The notes: generated by a model not told the origin, from the letters alone. A stretch of DNA of 64,000 nucleotides from an uncultured Bacillaceae bacterium (GCA_937995745.1 CALKIU010000115.1:62001-126000), one strand, 5' to 3'; shown: positions 29,004-38,983, numbered from the stretch's first letter. Program-made: numbers and translations.

Positions 29004-29336
29004 ATGCTTGAAAAGACAACCCGCATGAATTACTTATTTGATTTTTATCATTCGCTGTTGACCCCGAAACAGCGGAACTATATGTCCCTTTATTATCACG
29101 ACGATTTGTCGCTCGGAGAAATTGCCGAGGAATATGGTGTCAGCCGGCAAGCGGTTTATGACAATATTAAACGGAGCGAGGCCATGCTGGAAGAATACGA
29201 AGAGAAGCTGTCGCTCTTTGAAAAATTTAAAAAGCGCACCATCATCTTGCAGAAAATGAAAGATATTTTAAACGAAAAACCTTTATCCCGGGAAGCTCTT
29301 TTAGAAGCGGTTGCCGAGCTGGAGAAATTAGACTAG
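29004..29336 (+). CDS. ylxM: YlxM, putative helix-turn-helix partner of SRP
   Basis: A 110-residue YlxM/p13-family protein. It has an RNA polymerase sigma-4-like helix-turn-helix, visible as [21 protein letters not shown] followed by [12 protein letters not shown]. Homologues are encoded next to ffh across Firmicutes, and streptococcal YlxM has been reported to modulate the SRP GTPases, so a role with Ffh is more likely than promoter binding. The C-terminal half is helical and charged. ATG at 29004 is preceded by ACAGGTGATGATCG. ffh follows after 14 nt. Confidence 0.9.
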   Translation: MLEKTTRMNYLFDFYHSLLTPKQRNYMSLYYHDDLSLGEIAEEYGVSRQAVYDNIKRSEAMLEEYEEKLSLFEKFKKRTIILQKMKDILNEKPLSREALLEAVAELEKLD

Positions 29337-29350
29337 GAGGTCCATATCTG

Positions 29351-30706
29351 ATGGCTTTTGAAGGATTAGCCGACCGTCTGCAAAGCACGATGAGAAAAAT
29401 CCGCGGAAAAGGCAAGGTTTCCGAAACGGATGTAAAAGAAATGATGCGGGAAGTCCGCCTTGCCCTTTTGGAAGCGGATGTAAACTTTAAGGTCGTAAAG
29501 CAATTTGTGAAAAAAGTCAGTGAACGAGCTGTTGGCCAGGAAGTCATGAAAAGTTTGACACCGGGTCAGCAGGTCATCAAAGTGGTCAAAGAAGAACTGA
29601 CCGAATTAATGGGCGGAGAACAGAGCAAAATCGCCGTGGCGGCCCGTCCGCCGACCGTTGTGATGATGGTCGGTCTGCAAGGGGCGGGAAAAACGACGAC
29701 AACGGGAAAGCTGGCCAATCTGCTTCGCAAAAAATATAACCGCAATCCCCTTCTTGTCGCTGCGGACATATATCGTCCAGCTGCCATTAAACAGTTGGAA
29801 ACATTGGGACGTCAGCTCAATATGCCTGTGTTTTCCCTGGGCGATAAAGTCAGCCCTGTGGAGATTGCCAGGCAAGGAATTGCAAAGGCGAAGGAAGAAC
29901 ATTATGACTACGTGTTAATCGATACGGCAGGGCGTCTTCATATTGACGAAGAGATGATGGAAGAATTAAAGGAAATGAAAGAAGTCGCCAAGCCGGATGA
30001 AATTTTTCTCGTCGTCGATGCGATGACCGGACAGGATGCAGTCAATGTTGCCCAAAGCTTTAACGAACTGCTCGGTTTGACCGGAGTCATTTTGACAAAA
30101 TTGGACGGGGACACCCGGGGCGGAGCTGCTTTGTCGATCCGGGCCGTTACCAATACTCCGATAAAATTTATCGGTGTCGGCGAAAAAATGGATGCTCTTG
30201 AAGTGTTTCATCCGGAACGGATGGCTTCCCGCATTTTGGGGATGGGCGATGTTTTAACTTTGATTGAAAAGGCCGAGGCGCAAGTGGACGAGGAAAAAGC
30301 GAAAGAATTGGAGAAAAAAATGCGAACCGCCTCCATCACGCTGGAAGATTTCCTCGATCAACTGAGACAACTCCGGCAAATGGGACCGCTTGAGGATCTG
30401 TTGAAAATGGTGCCCGGTTTTAATAAAATAAAAGGCCTTAACAATCTAAAAATAGATGAAAAACAACTTGTTCATGTGGAAGCGATTATCCAATCGATGA
30501 CCAAAGAAGAAAGACTGAATCCGGAAATCATCAATGCGAGCCGGAAAAGAAGAATTGCCAAAGGGAGCGGCACTTCCATCCAAGAAGTCAACCGTCTCCT
30601 CAAACAGTTCGAAGATATGAAAAAAATGATGAAGCAAATGTCCGGAATGCAACAAAGAGGAAGGAAAAAAAGAGGCGGCTTCAAGTTTCCTTTCAACCCG
30701 TTTTAA
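29351..30706 (+). CDS. ffh: Signal recognition particle protein Ffh (SRP54)
   Basis: A 451-residue SRP GTPase that binds signal sequences on translating ribosomes and delivers them to FtsY. N domain about 1-95; G domain with GLQGAGKTTTTGKL (108-121), IDTAGRLHIDEEMM and TKLDGDTRGGAAL. The methionine-rich M domain (about 300-451) carries the RNA-binding motif RIAKGSGTSIQEVNRLL and ends in a basic tail. AGGAGG is placed 11 nt upstream of ATG. It is translated right after ylxM; the SRP RNA gene itself is not in this window. Confidence 0.97.
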   Translation: MAFEGLADRLQSTMRKIRGKGKVSETDVKEMMREVRLALLEADVNFKVVKQFVKKVSERAVGQEVMKSLTPGQQVIKVVKEELTELMGGEQSKIAVAARPPTVVMMVGLQGAGKTTTTGKLANLLRKKYNRNPLLVAADIYRPAAIKQLETLGRQLNMPVFSLGDKVSPVEIARQGIAKAKEEHYDYVLIDTAGRLHIDEEMMEELKEMKEVAKPDEIFLVVDAMTGQDAVNVAQSFNELLGLTGVILTKLDGDTRGGAALSIRAVTNTPIKFIGVGEKMDALEVFHPERMASRILGMGDVLTLIEKAEAQVDEEKAKELEKKMRTASITLEDFLDQLRQLRQMGPLEDLLKMVPGFNKIKGLNNLKIDEKQLVHVEAIIQSMTKEERLNPEIINASRKRRIAKGSGTSIQEVNRLLKQFEDMKKMMKQMSGMQQRGRKKRGGFKFPFNPF

Positions 30707-30826
30707 AATAATAGCTGCCCACTTTATTGGGGAAAATTCAGGTGACAAGAAAAAAACCTTTACAAACCTTATTGACTTCTGTTAGTATAATTATCTGTGT
30801 GAAACTTTTCGGAGGTGTTTTTAAGT

Positions 30827-31099
30827 ATGGCAGTAAGAATTCGTTTAAAACGCATGGGAGCCAAGAAAACTCCTTTTTACCGCATTGTAGTGGCAGACTC
30901 TCGTTCACCGCGTGATGGACGTTTTATTGAAACAATCGGAACTTACAATCCATTGACAGAGCCTGCGCAAATTGAAATTAACGAAGAGCTTGCTCTGAAA
31001 TGGCTGCAAAACGGAGCCAAGCCTTCTGACACAGTTCGCAATCTTTTCTCGAAACAAGGAATTATGGAAAAATACCATCACTTAAAAAACAGCAAATAA
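30827..31099 (+). CDS. rpsP: 30S ribosomal protein S16
   Basis: A 90-residue small-subunit ribosomal protein. The sequence opens [20 protein letters not shown] and contains [20 protein letters not shown], the family signature. I chose ATG at 30827 because GGAGGTG lies upstream and it gives exactly the Bacillus length; four extra residues would be added by the upstream in-frame ATG at 30815. A TATAAT at 30785-30790 probably belongs to its promoter, though no -35 at proper spacing is clear. khpA follows after 10 nt. Confidence 0.97.
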   Translation: MAVRIRLKRMGAKKTPFYRIVVADSRSPRDGRFIETIGTYNPLTEPAQIEINEELALKWLQNGAKPSDTVRNLFSKQGIMEKYHHLKNSK

Positions 31100-31109
31100 G
31101 CGATCGGCG

Positions 31110-31340
31110 ATGAAAGAGTTAATTGAAACATTAGTCAAACCCCTTGTTGACTTTCCGGAAGATGTGGAAGTTTTTGTTGCAAAGGAAAACGGCAATGAAA
31201 TTTACCGCCTGAAATGCAACAAAAGCGACCTGGGGAAAGTAATTGGAAAGCAAGGGCGTGTCGCCAAAGCGATTCGAACTGTTGTCGCTGCAGCAGGTGC
31301 ATCGCAAAAGAAAAAAGTTTTTGTGGAAATTATCGATTAA
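31110..31340 (+). CDS. khpA: KH-domain RNA-binding protein KhpA (YlqC)
   Basis: A 76-residue single KH-domain protein that works with KhpB/Jag as an RNA-binding pair, reported in streptococci and other Firmicutes to affect cell division and elongation. The GXXG loop is GKQG at 46-49 within LGKVIGKQGRVAKAIRT. Length and position after rpsP match B. subtilis ylqC. A strong terminator follows at 31375-31406, so here rpsP-khpA is a closed unit. Confidence 0.94.
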   Translation: MKELIETLVKPLVDFPEDVEVFVAKENGNEIYRLKCNKSDLGKVIGKQGRVAKAIRTVVAAAGASQKKKVFVEIID

Positions 31341-31668
31341 TTTCTGCAGTTGCAATGAAGTGTCTGGCACTTTCGAAAAAAGGAAGGGAACCCCCTTCCT
31401 TTTTTCAACCCTTATTTTTCTCCCTTTCCGGGACAGCATTTTCATCTGGAAAAAGTTCAAACGCGGTTAGAAAAATGATAAAAAAGTGTTAAGATATTAA
31501 CAAGGTTTTGAGCCGCATCGTTTTGCCGGCCCATTACCCTCTTCTTTTCCATGTTTAAAAGGCGCGGAACGAAATGTCTGCCCGGCTTCAACGTTTATTG
31601 GACATTGTTTTAAAATGGCGGGAAAAGTTTTTGGGTATGTTCAATGTGCAATGGGAGGTTCGTCAAGT
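31341..31668. other. khpA-ylqD gap with terminator
   Basis: No gene is supported; open frames at 31214-31492 and 31243-31470 are out-of-frame reads of khpA. The gap contains the strong terminator at 31375-31406, and then sequence that should hold the ylqD promoter. The best candidate is TGTTAAGAT near 31485-31493, an extended -10-like element with a weak -35. Confidence 0.6.
31375..31406. terminator. Intrinsic terminator after khpA
   Basis: AGGAAGGG (31381-31388) pairs with CCCTTCCT (31393-31400), extended by an A-run on the left and TTTTTT on the right, with a 4-nt loop. It works in both orientations by symmetry, but only plus-strand genes are nearby. Confidence 0.88.
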
Positions 31669-32061
31669 TTGCAGATTATCCAAAATGTTGTTGTCAAACA
31701 AGTGTTGACGGAAAAAAGCAAGGCCGAACTCCTGCGTAAATACGAAGCAGCCCGTTTGCAGCTGCAAAAAGAAAAGGAACAGCTCCGTTTTGAAGCAAAA
31801 AGAATGGAAAAGACAAAAAAATTTCATCCGGCCAGCGTCAGAAAACATTTTGAAAAAGAAATACAAAATAGAGAAGAGAAGATCAAGCTTCTGGAATTTC
31901 AAATTGAACAATTGCATCTTCTTCCCCTCGGGAGCGAATTGAAGGAAGGGGAAGTACAGGCGTTGGTGGAAGTGGCTGTCGGAGATCGCTGGGAAGATAT
32001 TGTCAAAAAGAAGACAATCATCATTAAAGACGGGATTGTATCCGAAATTCGGCAGGGGTGA
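31669..32061 (+). CDS. ylqD: YlqD family protein
   Basis: A 130-residue protein of unknown function of the YlqD family. It begins [21 protein letters not shown] as in B. subtilis YlqD. A long charged helix follows (about 18-85, rich in Lys, Glu and Gln, a predicted coiled coil), and then a small C-terminal region with [23 protein letters not shown] at 31669 is preferred: GGGAGG lies 10 nt upstream, and the longer frame from 31615 adds 18 non-conserved residues. The stop overlaps the rimM start region, so it is coupled to rRNA-maturation genes. Confidence 0.88.
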   Translation: MQIIQNVVVKQVLTEKSKAELLRKYEAARLQLQKEKEQLRFEAKRMEKTKKFHPASVRKHFEKEIQNREEKIKLLEFQIEQLHLLPLGSELKEGEVQALVEVAVGDRWEDIVKKKTIIIKDGIVSEIRQG

Positions 32062-32066
32062 TGCGT

Positions 32067-32585
32067 ATGGAAAAGTGGTTTAATGTCGGGAAAATTGTCA
32101 ATACCCATGGAATCAAGGGGGAAGTCCGCGTCATTTCCGTGACCGATTTTCCCGAAGAGCGTTATGCAAAAGGCAGCCGGTTATATTTGTTTTTGCCCCG
32201 TAAAAAAGAGCCGGAGGAATTGATTGTCAAATCCCACCGGAAGCATAAAAACTTTGACTTGCTTACTTTTGAAGGCTATGACCACATCGATCAGGCGGAA
32301 AAATTGAAAGGCGGAATTTTGAAAGTTCATGAAAGCCAGCTGAGCCCTTTGGAAGAAGGAGAATTTTATTTTTATCAAATTATCGGTTGCGCGGTTTATA
32401 CGACGGGAGGAGAAGAAATCGGGACTGTCAAAGAGATATTAACGCCGGGGGCAAATGACGTCTGGGTCGTCAAAAGTCCGGAAGGCAAGGAATACCTCAT
32501 TCCTTATATTGAGCCGGTTGTGAAAAAAGTGGACATCGAGAAACGGATGATTGAAATCGAACCGATGGAAGGTTTGCTGTCATGA
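32067..32585 (+). CDS. rimM: Ribosome maturation factor RimM
   Basis: A 172-residue factor needed for 16S rRNA processing and assembly of the 30S head; it binds S19. The N-terminal RimM barrel shows [18 protein letters not shown] and the C-terminal PRC barrel shows [17 protein letters not shown] and [13 protein letters not shown]. In-frame starts exist at 32058, 32061 and 32067. I prefer 32067 because GGGGTGAT ends 4 nt before it, giving MEKWFNVG. The rimM-trmD pair overlaps by a few bases. Confidence 0.95.
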   Translation: MEKWFNVGKIVNTHGIKGEVRVISVTDFPEERYAKGSRLYLFLPRKKEPEELIVKSHRKHKNFDLLTFEGYDHIDQAEKLKGGILKVHESQLSPLEEGEFYFYQIIGCAVYTTGGEEIGTVKEILTPGANDVWVVKSPEGKEYLIPYIEPVVKKVDIEKRMIEIEPMEGLLS

Positions 32586-33322
32586 TGAGAATTGACATTT
32601 TAACGTTGTTTCCCGAGATGTTCACCGGTGTTCTCGGCAGTTCCATTTTGAAGCGGGCGCAAGAACAGGACGCGGTCACCTACAATGTTGTGAATTTTCG
32701 TGAATATGCGGACAACAAACATAAAACGGTTGATGACTACCCGTATGGCGGCGGGGCCGGCATGGTATTGAAGCCGCAGCCGATCTTTGATGCCGTAGCC
32801 GATATCAAGGAAAAGGCAGGGGCCACAAACCCGAGAATCATTCTGCTCTGTCCCCAAGGGAGGACATATAATCAAAAAATAGCCGAGGAATTGGCAAAAG
32901 AAAAACATTTAATTCTCATTTGCGGACATTATGAAGGGTATGATGAAAGAATCAGAACGTATTTAGCGACGGATGAAATTTCGATCGGCGATTACGTTCT
33001 GACAGGCGGCGAATTGGCCGCCATGGTGGTCATTGACAGCGTCGTCCGCTTGTTGCCCGGAGTGCTCGGAAATGAGGAATCGCACCGGAAAGACTCATTC
33101 AGCACGGGGTTTCTCGAACATCCCCATTATACGCGTCCGGCGGATTTTCGCGGCATGAAGGTTCCCGAGGTGCTTTTATCGGGAAACCACCGTTTGATTG
33201 CCGAATGGCGGGAAAAAGAGGCATTGAGGCGAACGCTTGAGAGGCGCCCCGACTTGTTGGAAAAAATTGAGCTGACAGAACAGCAGAAAAAATGGTTGAG
33301 CGAGTTCGGGAAAAAGAACTGA
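32582..33322 (+). CDS. trmD: tRNA m1G37 methyltransferase TrmD
   Basis: A 246-residue SPOUT methyltransferase that methylates G37 in tRNAs, preventing +1 frameshifts. [13 protein letters not shown] opens the protein. [24 protein letters not shown] and the SAM-binding knot [20 protein letters not shown] are all diagnostic. The C-terminal domain contains [13 protein letters not shown]. Its ATG overlaps the rimM stop codon. Length matches B. subtilis (243 aa). Confidence 0.97.
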   Translation: MMRIDILTLFPEMFTGVLGSSILKRAQEQDAVTYNVVNFREYADNKHKTVDDYPYGGGAGMVLKPQPIFDAVADIKEKAGATNPRIILLCPQGRTYNQKIAEELAKEKHLILICGHYEGYDERIRTYLATDEISIGDYVLTGGELAAMVVIDSVVRLLPGVLGNEESHRKDSFSTGFLEHPHYTRPADFRGMKVPEVLLSGNHRLIAEWREKEALRRTLERRPDLLEKIELTEQQKKWLSEFGKKN

Positions 33323-33388
33323 CCCTTCCGGCTGTTTTCCTTATTCGTTGAGAGATGAACTTTTTATTGCAAAATAACGGTGAATGGC

Positions 33389-33417
33389 TTGAACGAGCAA
33401 AAAATTTATGATATGAT
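33389..33417 (+). promoter_or_regulatory. Sigma-A promoter for rplS
   Basis: TTGAAC (33389-33394), exactly 17 bp, TATGAT (33412-33417). It lies directly ahead of the leader hairpin, so rplS can be made independently of ylqD-rimM-trmD. Confidence 0.75.
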
Positions 33418-33424
33418 TTTTTTT

Positions 33425-33515
33425 GTGACTCGGGCGAATTTGGCCCGAGTTTGAAAACGATGTTCCGCTGCATAAAAGATGTCCGGTATGCATGAGCATC
33501 TGTTGGAAGGAGTTG
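33425..33515 (+). ncRNA. Probable L19 (rplS) mRNA leader
   Basis: The 5' leader between the promoter and rplS starts with a perfect 8-bp hairpin, ACTCGGGC (33428-33435) / GCCCGAGT (33443-33450). A second possible helix pairs AGATG (33478-33482) with CATCT (33498-33502) just before the SD GAAGGAG. Firmicute rplS genes are known to carry a structured autoregulatory L19 leader, and position and form fit. I could not check the consensus itself. Confidence 0.6.
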
Positions 33516-33521
33516 AAAACG

Positions 33522-33866
33522 ATGCAACAATTGATTCATGAAATCACAAAAGACCAGCTCCGCACAGACCTTCCCGATTTTCGTCCCGGTGATACTGTCC
33601 GGGTGCATGTAAAGGTTGTAGAGGGGTCGCGCGAGCGTATCCAAGTATTTGAAGGTGTTGTGATTAAGCGTCGTGGCGGTGGAATCAGCGAAACTTTCAC
33701 TGTGCGTAAAATTTCCTACGGCGTTGGTGTTGAACGCACATTCCCGCTTCATACACCAAAAATCGCTAAAATCGAAGTTGTCCGCCGCGGTAAAGTGCGC
33801 CGTGCAAAACTTTACTATTTGCGCAATCTGCGCGGTAAAAAGGCGCGTATCAAAGAAATCATCTAA
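33522..33866 (+). CDS. rplS: 50S ribosomal protein L19
   Basis: A 114-residue ribosomal protein at the 30S-50S interface. It contains [54 protein letters not shown] and the basic C terminus [18 protein letters not shown], colinear with B. subtilis L19. ATG at 33522 follows GGAAGGAGTTG; the in-frame ATG at 33492 lies within the leader and is unlikely. A terminator follows. Confidence 0.97.
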   Translation: MQQLIHEITKDQLRTDLPDFRPGDTVRVHVKVVEGSRERIQVFEGVVIKRRGGGISETFTVRKISYGVGVERTFPLHTPKIAKIEVVRRGKVRRAKLYYLRNLRGKKARIKEII

Positions 33867-33880
33867 TAGTTTGAATGCAA

Positions 33881-33909
33881 AAGGGGCTTGGCTATCAGGC
33901 TCCTTTTTT
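33881..33909 (+). terminator. Intrinsic terminator after rplS
   Basis: AGGGGCTT pairs with AGGCTCCT around a short loop, with two wobble pairs, followed by TTTTTT. It ends the ylqD-rimM-trmD-rplS unit. Confidence 0.7.
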
Positions 33910-34181
33910 CACTGTTAAAATATATTAAACATTTTTACACTGCATGCCGTGTAAAAGTGGCGGGCAATTCTTCAAACGTTCTGTTTGGCATGTCGCAGAA
34001 TTGCTACAGTTTTGTGAACGATTCCGGACAGCAGTGATTATAAAGACAAAAATACATAACGTTCTAAAAAAAAGTTGTAAAATAAAAGTATCAAGTTTTA
34101 AAATGCCGGAACCGGACGGTTATTTTCGGTTGGAAAAAGATTTTTTGTTGACTCTTGCAGTGGAATGGTGGGGGTAATGAA

Positions 34182-34736
34182 GTGGCAAAAGTCAAGAAAA
34201 ATGAATTTTGGGAATTGGTGAAGGTCATTGCCGTCGCTTTAATTCTTGCCATGTTGTTGCGGTATTTTTTGCTGACGCCGATTGTCGTTGACGGCTCTTC
34301 CATGATGCCGACGCTTCATGACAGCGATAAAATGCTCGTTAATAAACTCACGTACAAATTCAGGGAACCTGAACGTTTCGATATCGTTGTATTTCACGCT
34401 CCAGAAGGGAAAGATTACATAAAAAGAGTCATCGGTCTGCCCGGCGACAGGATCGAATATAAAAATGACACTTTGTACGTGAATGGAATACCGTATGAAG
34501 AACCTTATTTGGAAGAATACAAGAATGAATTGATTGACGGCCCGCTTACAGAACCGTTTACGCTCGAAGAAGTAACCGGATATGAGACAGTGCCCGAGGG
34601 ACATTTGTTTGTCATGGGGGATAACAGAAGATACAGCAAGGACAGCCGCCATATCGGCTGCATCCCAATCGATGAAGTGATAGGGACAACGAGACTGGTC
34701 ATCTGGCCCTTAAAAAATATCCGGATGGTTGAATAG
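34182..34736 (+). CDS. lepB: Type I signal peptidase
   Basis: A 184-residue membrane protease that cleaves signal peptides of exported proteins. One N-terminal membrane anchor (about 13-31) precedes the Ser/Lys dyad: Ser40 in DGSSMMPTL and Lys81 in [12 protein letters not shown]. The box [12 protein letters not shown] is also present. Length equals B. subtilis SipS (184 aa). GTG at 34182 follows GGGGGTAATGA; an earlier in-frame ATG (34155) has no SD. The gene lies between rplS and rbgA, with its promoter somewhere in 33910-34181. Confidence 0.95.
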   Translation: MAKVKKNEFWELVKVIAVALILAMLLRYFLLTPIVVDGSSMMPTLHDSDKMLVNKLTYKFREPERFDIVVFHAPEGKDYIKRVIGLPGDRIEYKNDTLYVNGIPYEEPYLEEYKNELIDGPLTEPFTLEEVTGYETVPEGHLFVMGDNRRYSKDSRHIGCIPIDEVIGTTRLVIWPLKNIRMVE

Positions 34737-34777
34737 ACCGGATATTAATAATTATAGAGGAAAGGGGGATGTGGGCG

Positions 34778-35638
34778 ATGACAATCCAATGGTTTCCCGG
34801 TCATATGGCAAAAGCCCGCAGACAAGTAGAAGAAAAATTAAAACTGGTAGATATTGTTTTTGAACTGCTCGATGCGAGAATCCCCTTTTCTTCCCGAAAT
34901 CCGATGATCGATGAAATCATCGGCGCCAAACCGCGGCTCATCCTTTTAAATAAGGAAGACATGGCCGATCGGGCCGTCACCGGGGAATGGGTGCAATTTT
35001 ACCGGAAAAAAGGATTAGCGGCCCTACCTGTCAATTCCCGGACAGGCGAGGGAACAAAACAGATTGTCGCTGCTGCGCAAGAAGTGCTCAAAGAAAAACT
35101 GGAACGCCTGCGGCGGAAAGGGGTAAGACCGAGGGCGATACGGGCGATGATTGTCGGGATTCCCAATGTCGGCAAATCTACGTTAATCAACCGTCTTGCC
35201 GGCAAAAATATTGCCAAAACGGGGAATGTCCCTGGCGTGACAAAAGCCCAGCAATGGATTAAGGTTGGCCGCACCCTTGAACTTCTGGACACTCCGGGTA
35301 TTTTGTGGCCGAAATTTGAAGATCAAGAGACAGGATATAAATTGGCTTTGACGGGTGCGATCAAAGACACGATTTTGGATTTGCAGGATATTTGCGTATT
35401 CGGGCTCCGGTTTTTAATCGAACATTATCCCCGTCAACTGATTGAACGCTATCAACTCGAAGAAATCCCGGCCGACATCGTTCGATTGTTTGATGAAATC
35501 GGCAAACGCCGGGGCTGCTTGACGGGAGGCGGCGAAATCGATTATGACAAAGTGGCCGAACTCGTCATTCGCGAAATAAGAAACATCCAGTTCGGACCGA
35601 TTTCTTTTGAAAGACCGGCTGATTTTAAGGACAGCTGA
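34778..35638 (+). CDS. rbgA: Ribosome biogenesis GTPase RbgA (YlqF)
   Basis: A 286-residue circularly permuted GTPase essential for late 50S assembly in B. subtilis. The order is permuted: G4 NKED, then G1 GIPNVGKST, then G3 DTPG. The N terminus is [16 protein letters not shown], strictly conserved in the family. The C-terminal helical domain (about 190-286) contacts rRNA. ATG at 34778 is preceded by AAAGGGGGA at good spacing; the in-frame ATG three codons upstream is less likely. It precedes rnhB, as in B. subtilis. Confidence 0.96.
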   Translation: MTIQWFPGHMAKARRQVEEKLKLVDIVFELLDARIPFSSRNPMIDEIIGAKPRLILLNKEDMADRAVTGEWVQFYRKKGLAALPVNSRTGEGTKQIVAAAQEVLKEKLERLRRKGVRPRAIRAMIVGIPNVGKSTLINRLAGKNIAKTGNVPGVTKAQQWIKVGRTLELLDTPGILWPKFEDQETGYKLALTGAIKDTILDLQDICVFGLRFLIEHYPRQLIERYQLEEIPADIVRLFDEIGKRRGCLTGGGEIDYDKVAELVIREIRNIQFGPISFERPADFKDS

Positions 35639-35693
35639 CCGGCTGTTTGAACCATTTGGCGGAGCTTCAGAAGACAATTGAGGAGTTTTAAAA

Positions 35694-36464
35694 GTGGAAA
35701 AATTGACGATTAAAGAGATAGAAAAAAAACTGCAAACGATAAAAGATCAGAACGATCCTTTTTTTCAAGCCATAAAAAATGACGGCCGAAAAGGAGTCCA
35801 ACGCCTCTTAACAAGGTGGCAAAAAAATTATGAACTGAAAAAACAGGCTGAGGCAAAATTTCATGAAATGTGCCGGTTTGAACGCCGGTTGAGAGAAGAA
35901 GGATTTTCGCTCATTGCCGGCATCGATGAGGCAGGCAGGGGGCCGCTTGTCGGGCCGGTTGTTGCCGCAGCCGTCATCCTGCCTGAGACATTTGACCTAA
36001 TAGGCGTGAATGATTCCAAAAAATTGACCCCCCGCCAAAGGGAAGAACTTTACGGGAAGATTTGCGGGCAGGCCGTGGCTGTCGGCGTCGGGATTATTGA
36101 AGCGGATGAAATAGACCGCCTGAATATATTTGAAGCTACAAAGAAAGCAATGCTGACAGCGGTAAATAATTTATCGGTTGCCCCTGATTATCTCTTGATA
36201 GATGCAGTTCAACTCCATACCCCCTACCCGTCGGAATCGATAGTCAAAGGTGACAGTCGCAGCATTTCCATTGCGGCGGCATCGATCGTTGCCAAAGTGA
36301 CAAGAGACCGCATCATGTTGGAGTTGGACAAAAAATTTCCCCAATACCAATTTGCGAAAAATATGGGGTACGGCACCAAGGAACATATAGAGGCGATTAA
36401 AAAATACGGCATAACCCCTTACCACCGGAGAAGTTTTGCGCCGGTAAAAGATTATTGCAATTGA
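35694..36464 (+). CDS. rnhB: Ribonuclease HII
   Basis: A 256-residue nuclease that removes ribonucleotides and RNA from RNA-DNA hybrids. The catalytic core begins with AGIDEAGRGPLVGPVVAAAV (about 80-99), including the first Asp-Glu pair. LLIDAVQLHTPYPSES and SIAAASIVAKVTRDR carry further conserved residues. The N-terminal 70-residue extension, helical and charged, is typical of Bacillus RnhB (substrate-binding). GTG at 35694 follows GAGGAGTTTTAAAA. No clear terminator follows. Confidence 0.96.
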   Translation: MEKLTIKEIEKKLQTIKDQNDPFFQAIKNDGRKGVQRLLTRWQKNYELKKQAEAKFHEMCRFERRLREEGFSLIAGIDEAGRGPLVGPVVAAAVILPETFDLIGVNDSKKLTPRQREELYGKICGQAVAVGVGIIEADEIDRLNIFEATKKAMLTAVNNLSVAPDYLLIDAVQLHTPYPSESIVKGDSRSISIAAASIVAKVTRDRIMLELDKKFPQYQFAKNMGYGTKEHIEAIKKYGITPYHRRSFAPVKDYCN

Positions 36465-36823
36465 AATGTAGTTATTTTCATCGTATAGTAAACGCTTTCA
36501 TTTTTATTTTCCATTCAATTGGCGCAACCGGCGGAGAAGGAAATTTCCCGGGATTTTTTCAGCCCTTCAGGCAGTTTGTTAAGTGGCTTTTTTTGTATCT
36601 TGGACAAAAACGGCATGTGGCCAAGGGTTATAATGTTAGCTATGTTTATTATCATAAATATAAGATTCTTGAATATGTTTTAGTAGACAAGGATAGGACG
36701 GTTTTATAAAATAAAATAAATTCTATTTTTTTACAGTTTTAACATTTTAAAACACAAACACATAGCTGGCACTGATTTGTCCTTGTCGTCTAACAGTTTT
36801 TGAAAGTCGAGGGAGGAAGGAAT
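36465..36823. other. rnhB-sucC intergenic region
   Basis: No gene seen. It contains a cre match at 36486-36499, a dyad CTTGGACA...TGGCCAAG at 36599-36625, and a TATAAT at 36629-36634 without a good -35. A second dyad GTTTTAA-CATT-TTAAAAC lies at 36736-36753. The sucC leader from the TATAAT would be about 185 nt. The open frame at 36455-36709 has no SD and no recognisable protein. Confidence 0.6.
36486..36499. promoter_or_regulatory. Catabolite-responsive element (cre) upstream of sucCD
   Basis: The reverse complement TGAAAGCGTTTACT fits the CcpA consensus TGWAARCGYTWNCW at every position. It lies 22 bp after rnhB and about 130 bp upstream of the TATAAT preceding sucC. CcpA repression of TCA-cycle genes is established in Bacillus; control of this sucCD copy is inferred. 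Confidence 0.65.
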
Positions 36824-37990
36824 ATGAATATCCATGAATATCAGGGAAAAGAAATTTTAAGGAATTTTGGCGTCCCCGTTCCCGAGGGAAGGGTGGCTTT
36901 CACGCCGGAAGAAGCGGTGCAGGCGGCCAGGGAGTTGGCGTCGGACATATGGGTCGTTAAAGCGCAAATTCATGCCGGCGGCCGCGGCAAAGCGGGGGGC
37001 GTTAAAATTGCCAAAAGTCTCGACGAGGTGAAAACGCACGCGGAAAGCCTGTTGGGAAAAAAGTTGGTCACACATCAGACAGGTCCTGATGGAAAAGAGG
37101 TCAAACGTCTTTTAATAGAAGAAGGCTGCAAAATTGAAAAGGAATATTATATCGGGCTCGTTCTGGACCGCTCCATATCCCGCGTTGTTTTGATGGCATC
37201 GGAAGAGGGCGGGACGGATATCGAAGAAGTGGCGGCTAAAACGCCTGAAAAAATCTTCAAGGAGATTATTGATCCTGCGGTGGGCCTCCTTCCTTTCCAA
37301 GCGCGCCGGCTGGCCTTTAACATCAATATCCCCAAACATTTGCTCAATCAGGTGGCAGATTTCATGTTGAAATTGTATCAAGTTTATATTGAAAAAGATT
37401 GTACGATCGCCGAAATCAACCCGTTGGTTTGCACGTCGGACGGGAAACTGTTGGCGCTTGATGCAAAGCTGAATTTTGACGAGAACGCCCTTTACCGCAA
37501 TGAGGACATCTTGCAATACCGCGATCTCGATGAAGAAGATCCGAAAGAGTTGGAAGCATCCAAACACGGTTTAAGCTATGTTTCTTTGGACGGAAATATC
37601 GGCTGTATGGTAAACGGCGCCGGACTGGCGATGGCGACGATGGACATCATTAAATATTACGGCGGCGAACCGGCCAACTTCCTTGACGTGGGAGGCGGCG
37701 CAACGGCTGAAAAGGTTACCGAAGCATTTAAAATAATTTTGTCGGATTCGAAAGTGAAAGGCATTTTCGTGAATATTTTCGGCGGAATCATGAAGTGCGA
37801 TACGATTGCGACAGGAATCGTTGAAGCGGCCAAGCAGGTTGGCATCAATGTTCCTCTGGTTGTCCGGCTCGAGGGAACAAATGTGGAATTAGGGAAAAAA
37901 ATTCTGGCCCAGTCGGATTTACATATCGTGCCGGCTGAATCAATGGCTGACGGCGCGCAAAAAATTGTCTCATTAGTGAAGACGGTTTGA
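36824..37990 (+). CDS. sucC: Succinyl-CoA synthetase beta subunit
   Basis: A 388-residue ATP-grasp subunit of the TCA-cycle enzyme that converts succinyl-CoA, ADP and phosphate to succinate and [23 protein letters not shown] is the classical N terminus; [14 protein letters not shown] binds nucleotide. The C-terminal CoA-ligase domain contains [28 protein letters not shown] and [13 protein letters not shown] 36824 follows GGGAGGAAGG; the longer frame from 36800 would include the SD. sucD follows after 77 nt. Confidence 0.97.
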   Translation: MNIHEYQGKEILRNFGVPVPEGRVAFTPEEAVQAARELASDIWVVKAQIHAGGRGKAGGVKIAKSLDEVKTHAESLLGKKLVTHQTGPDGKEVKRLLIEEGCKIEKEYYIGLVLDRSISRVVLMASEEGGTDIEEVAAKTPEKIFKEIIDPAVGLLPFQARRLAFNINIPKHLLNQVADFMLKLYQVYIEKDCTIAEINPLVCTSDGKLLALDAKLNFDENALYRNEDILQYRDLDEEDPKELEASKHGLSYVSLDGNIGCMVNGAGLAMATMDIIKYYGGEPANFLDVGGGATAEKVTEAFKIILSDSKVKGIFVNIFGGIMKCDTIATGIVEAAKQVGINVPLVVRLEGTNVELGKKILAQSDLHIVPAESMADGAQKIVSLVKTV

Positions 37991-38067
37991 GGAAAATTAA
38001 ACGTTTTTTCGCCACGAATGGACCGTTTGAAAAAAATAGGTTGATAGAGAAGAAAGGGGAATGGTCG

Positions 38068-38970
38068 TTGAGTATTCTTGTCAATAAAGATACAAAGGTG
38101 ATTGTCCAGGGAATTACCGGTTCTGCGGCCCGTTTTCATACGAAGCAAATGCTGGATTACGGAACAAAAATCGTCGGCGGTACATCTCCCGGCAAAGGGG
38201 GGCTGGAAGTCGAAGGCGTTCCGGTGTTCAACACTGTCCGGGAAGCAGTCGATGCGACCGGAGCGACGGCATCGGTCATATATGTGCCGGCGCCGTTTGC
38301 GGCGGATGCCATTTTGGAAGCGGTGGAAGCAGAACTTGATCTGGTCGTCTGCATTACGGAGCATATTCCTGTCCTCGACATGGTCAAGGTAAAAAGATAT
38401 ATGGAAGGAAAGAAAACAAAACTAATTGGACCAAATTGTCCGGGAATTATCACCGCTGAAGAATGCAAAATCGGCATCATGCCAGGGTACATTCATAGAA
38501 AAGGCCATATCGGCGTCGTTTCCCGTTCAGGGACTTTGACATATGAGGCTGTGCACCAGTTGACACAAGCGGGAATCGGACAGACAACGGCAGTCGGCAT
38601 CGGCGGGGACCCGGTTCACGGATTAAGTTTTATCGATGTGTTAAAAGCTTTTAATGAAGACCCGGAAACATATGCGGTCATCATGATCGGCGAAATTGGC
38701 GGAAATGCCGAGGAAGAAGCGGCAAGATGGGTGAAAGAACATATGAAAAAGCCGGTCGTCGGTTTTATCGGCGGACGGACCGCCCCGCCGGGGAAAAGAA
38801 TGGGGCATGCGGGAGCAATCATTTCCAGCGGTGTCGGTACGGCGGAGGAAAAAATTCGCATCATGAATGATTGTGGAATTCAAGTGGCCCCCTCACCTGC
38901 GGAAATCGGAGATACGCTGATTAAAGTTTTGAAAGAGAAAGGCCTTTACGAAAAATGCAAAAATCTGTAA
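38068..38970 (+). CDS. sucD: Succinyl-CoA synthetase alpha subunit
   Basis: A 300-residue partner of SucC carrying the phosphohistidine intermediate. The CoA-binding Rossmann part contains [17 protein letters not shown] and GTSPGKGG; the phosphorylated residue is His247 in [10 protein letters not shown] chose TTG at 38068: AAAGGGGA lies 7 nt upstream and the protein then has exactly the B. subtilis length. The open frame continues upstream to overlap sucC, but that extension is not conserved. A strong terminator follows. Confidence 0.96.
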   Translation: MSILVNKDTKVIVQGITGSAARFHTKQMLDYGTKIVGGTSPGKGGLEVEGVPVFNTVREAVDATGATASVIYVPAPFAADAILEAVEAELDLVVCITEHIPVLDMVKVKRYMEGKKTKLIGPNCPGIITAEECKIGIMPGYIHRKGHIGVVSRSGTLTYEAVHQLTQAGIGQTTAVGIGGDPVHGLSFIDVLKAFNEDPETYAVIMIGEIGGNAEEEAARWVKEHMKKPVVGFIGGRTAPPGKRMGHAGAIISSGVGTAEEKIRIMNDCGIQVAPSPAEIGDTLIKVLKEKGLYEKCKNL

Positions 38971-38983
38971 GAATGCACTTGCA

